Assembly (NCBI GenBank): GCA_016190245.1
Contig: JACPQY010000074.1
Location: forward strand, 1-23,356
Length of the DNA: 23,356 nucleotides
Origin: Nitrospirota bacterium
GTDB lineage: Bacteria > JACPQY01
Direction: 5' to 3'
Below, one piece after another: positions 23,186 to 23,356 of this stretch (the stretch's first letter is position 1; every line of letters begins with the position of its first letter). Position numbers and translations under genes: made by a program. The notes beneath the pieces are model-generated. The model was not told the DNA's origin and made no database searches. It worked only from the letters and a program-made list of their open reading frames with translations.

Positions 23186-23356
23186 CTACGGGGCGGGGCT
23201 GGTGAGAGCGAGGAGGACGGCACCGACGCCGTAGTGGATGTCGTCCTTCTGCGGGATGGAGGCGTATTGCTCGAAGGAACCGGGTCCGGTGCCGACGGAG
23301 GTGCCGGACACCATGATGGACCCATCCAGACGAAGGATTCGCGCGCGGAGCGCGGC
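23186..23356 (-). CDS. C-terminal end of a GH88/GH105-like glycoside hydrolase (partial)
   Basis: The minus-strand frame enters from the right window edge and ends at TAG (23188-23186), leaving 56 residues. The ending SIMVSGTSVGTGPGSFEQYA and then DDIHYGVGAVLLAL resembles the C-terminal segment of unsaturated uronyl or rhamnogalacturonyl hydrolases of GH88/GH105: the GTSVGT turn and the D-I-x-Y-G-V-G-A helix that packs the (alpha/alpha)6 barrel. These enzymes release unsaturated uronic acids from lyase-cut polysaccharides. The gene converges on the giant lipoprotein gene with 43 nt between stops and no clear terminator. Start, signal peptide and catalytic residues are outside the window. Confidence 0.65.
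   Translation of the reverse strand, partial: AALRARILRLDGSIMVSGTSVGTGPGSFEQYASIPQKDDIHYGVGAVLLALTSPAP

Noticed and set aside
22378-23325. Minus-strand open frame of 315 aa at the right edge
   Set aside because: It is antisense to the giant lipoprotein gene and out of frame with the glycoside hydrolase ending, which has family-like sequence.

Overview
This 23.4 kb window is high-G+C DNA (roughly 60-65% by eye). It looks like the chromosome of a Gram-negative bacterium: it has a Wzt-type polysaccharide export ATPase, O-antigen-style sugar-modification genes and two predicted lipoproteins. The mix of polysaccharide genes full of methyltransferases, intergenic hairpin elements and a very large Ig-like lipoprotein resembles Myxococcota or other deltaproteobacteria-like lineages, but no marker gene fixes the taxon.

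Layout. (1) 1-1714 looks like a decayed accessory or defence island. It holds a superfamily-2 helicase truncated at both ends, a truncated antisense ORF with a zinc-ribbon-like motif, and an intact two-gene pair of DUF6883 and DUF4926 proteins that resembles a toxin-antitoxin pair. (2) 1715-2291 is non-coding. It carries three copies of a short repeat about 69 nt apart, a perfect 14-bp palindrome and a possible promoter. (3) 2292-14528 is a surface-polysaccharide locus. In order it encodes Wzt, a methyltransferase, a WbpD-like N-acetyltransferase, a WbpB-like oxidoreductase, an unrecognised zinc-ribbon protein, a CgeB-like glycosyltransferase and an FkbM-like methyltransferase. These are followed by a divergent two-gene methyltransferase operon on the minus strand, then a GT-A glycosyltransferase coupled to a methyltransferase-like protein. 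Many genes overlap by 4-7 nt, so translation is probably coupled. (4) 14529-15079 holds a 246-bp MITE-like element and a lower-G+C stretch. (5) 15080-23142 encodes a 336-aa probable lipoprotein overlapping a giant lipoprotein of about 2350 aa. (6) The right edge carries the C-terminal end of a convergent GH88/GH105-like glycoside hydrolase.

How it may work (inference). Wzt would energise export of a chain whose end is capped by a methyltransferase, as in ABC-dependent O-antigen systems. The acetyltransferase and oxidoreductase would make a di-N-acetylated uronic acid precursor, and the glycosyltransferases and further methyltransferases would build and decorate the chain. The matching Wzm permease and WbpE aminotransferase are not in the window.

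The most notable unexplained structure is of two kinds. First, there are two CTAG-flanked palindromic elements, one of which sits exactly between two genes that would otherwise be 20 nt apart. Second, there are three in-frame G10 homopolymer tracts in surface-related genes, which could act as slippage switches.
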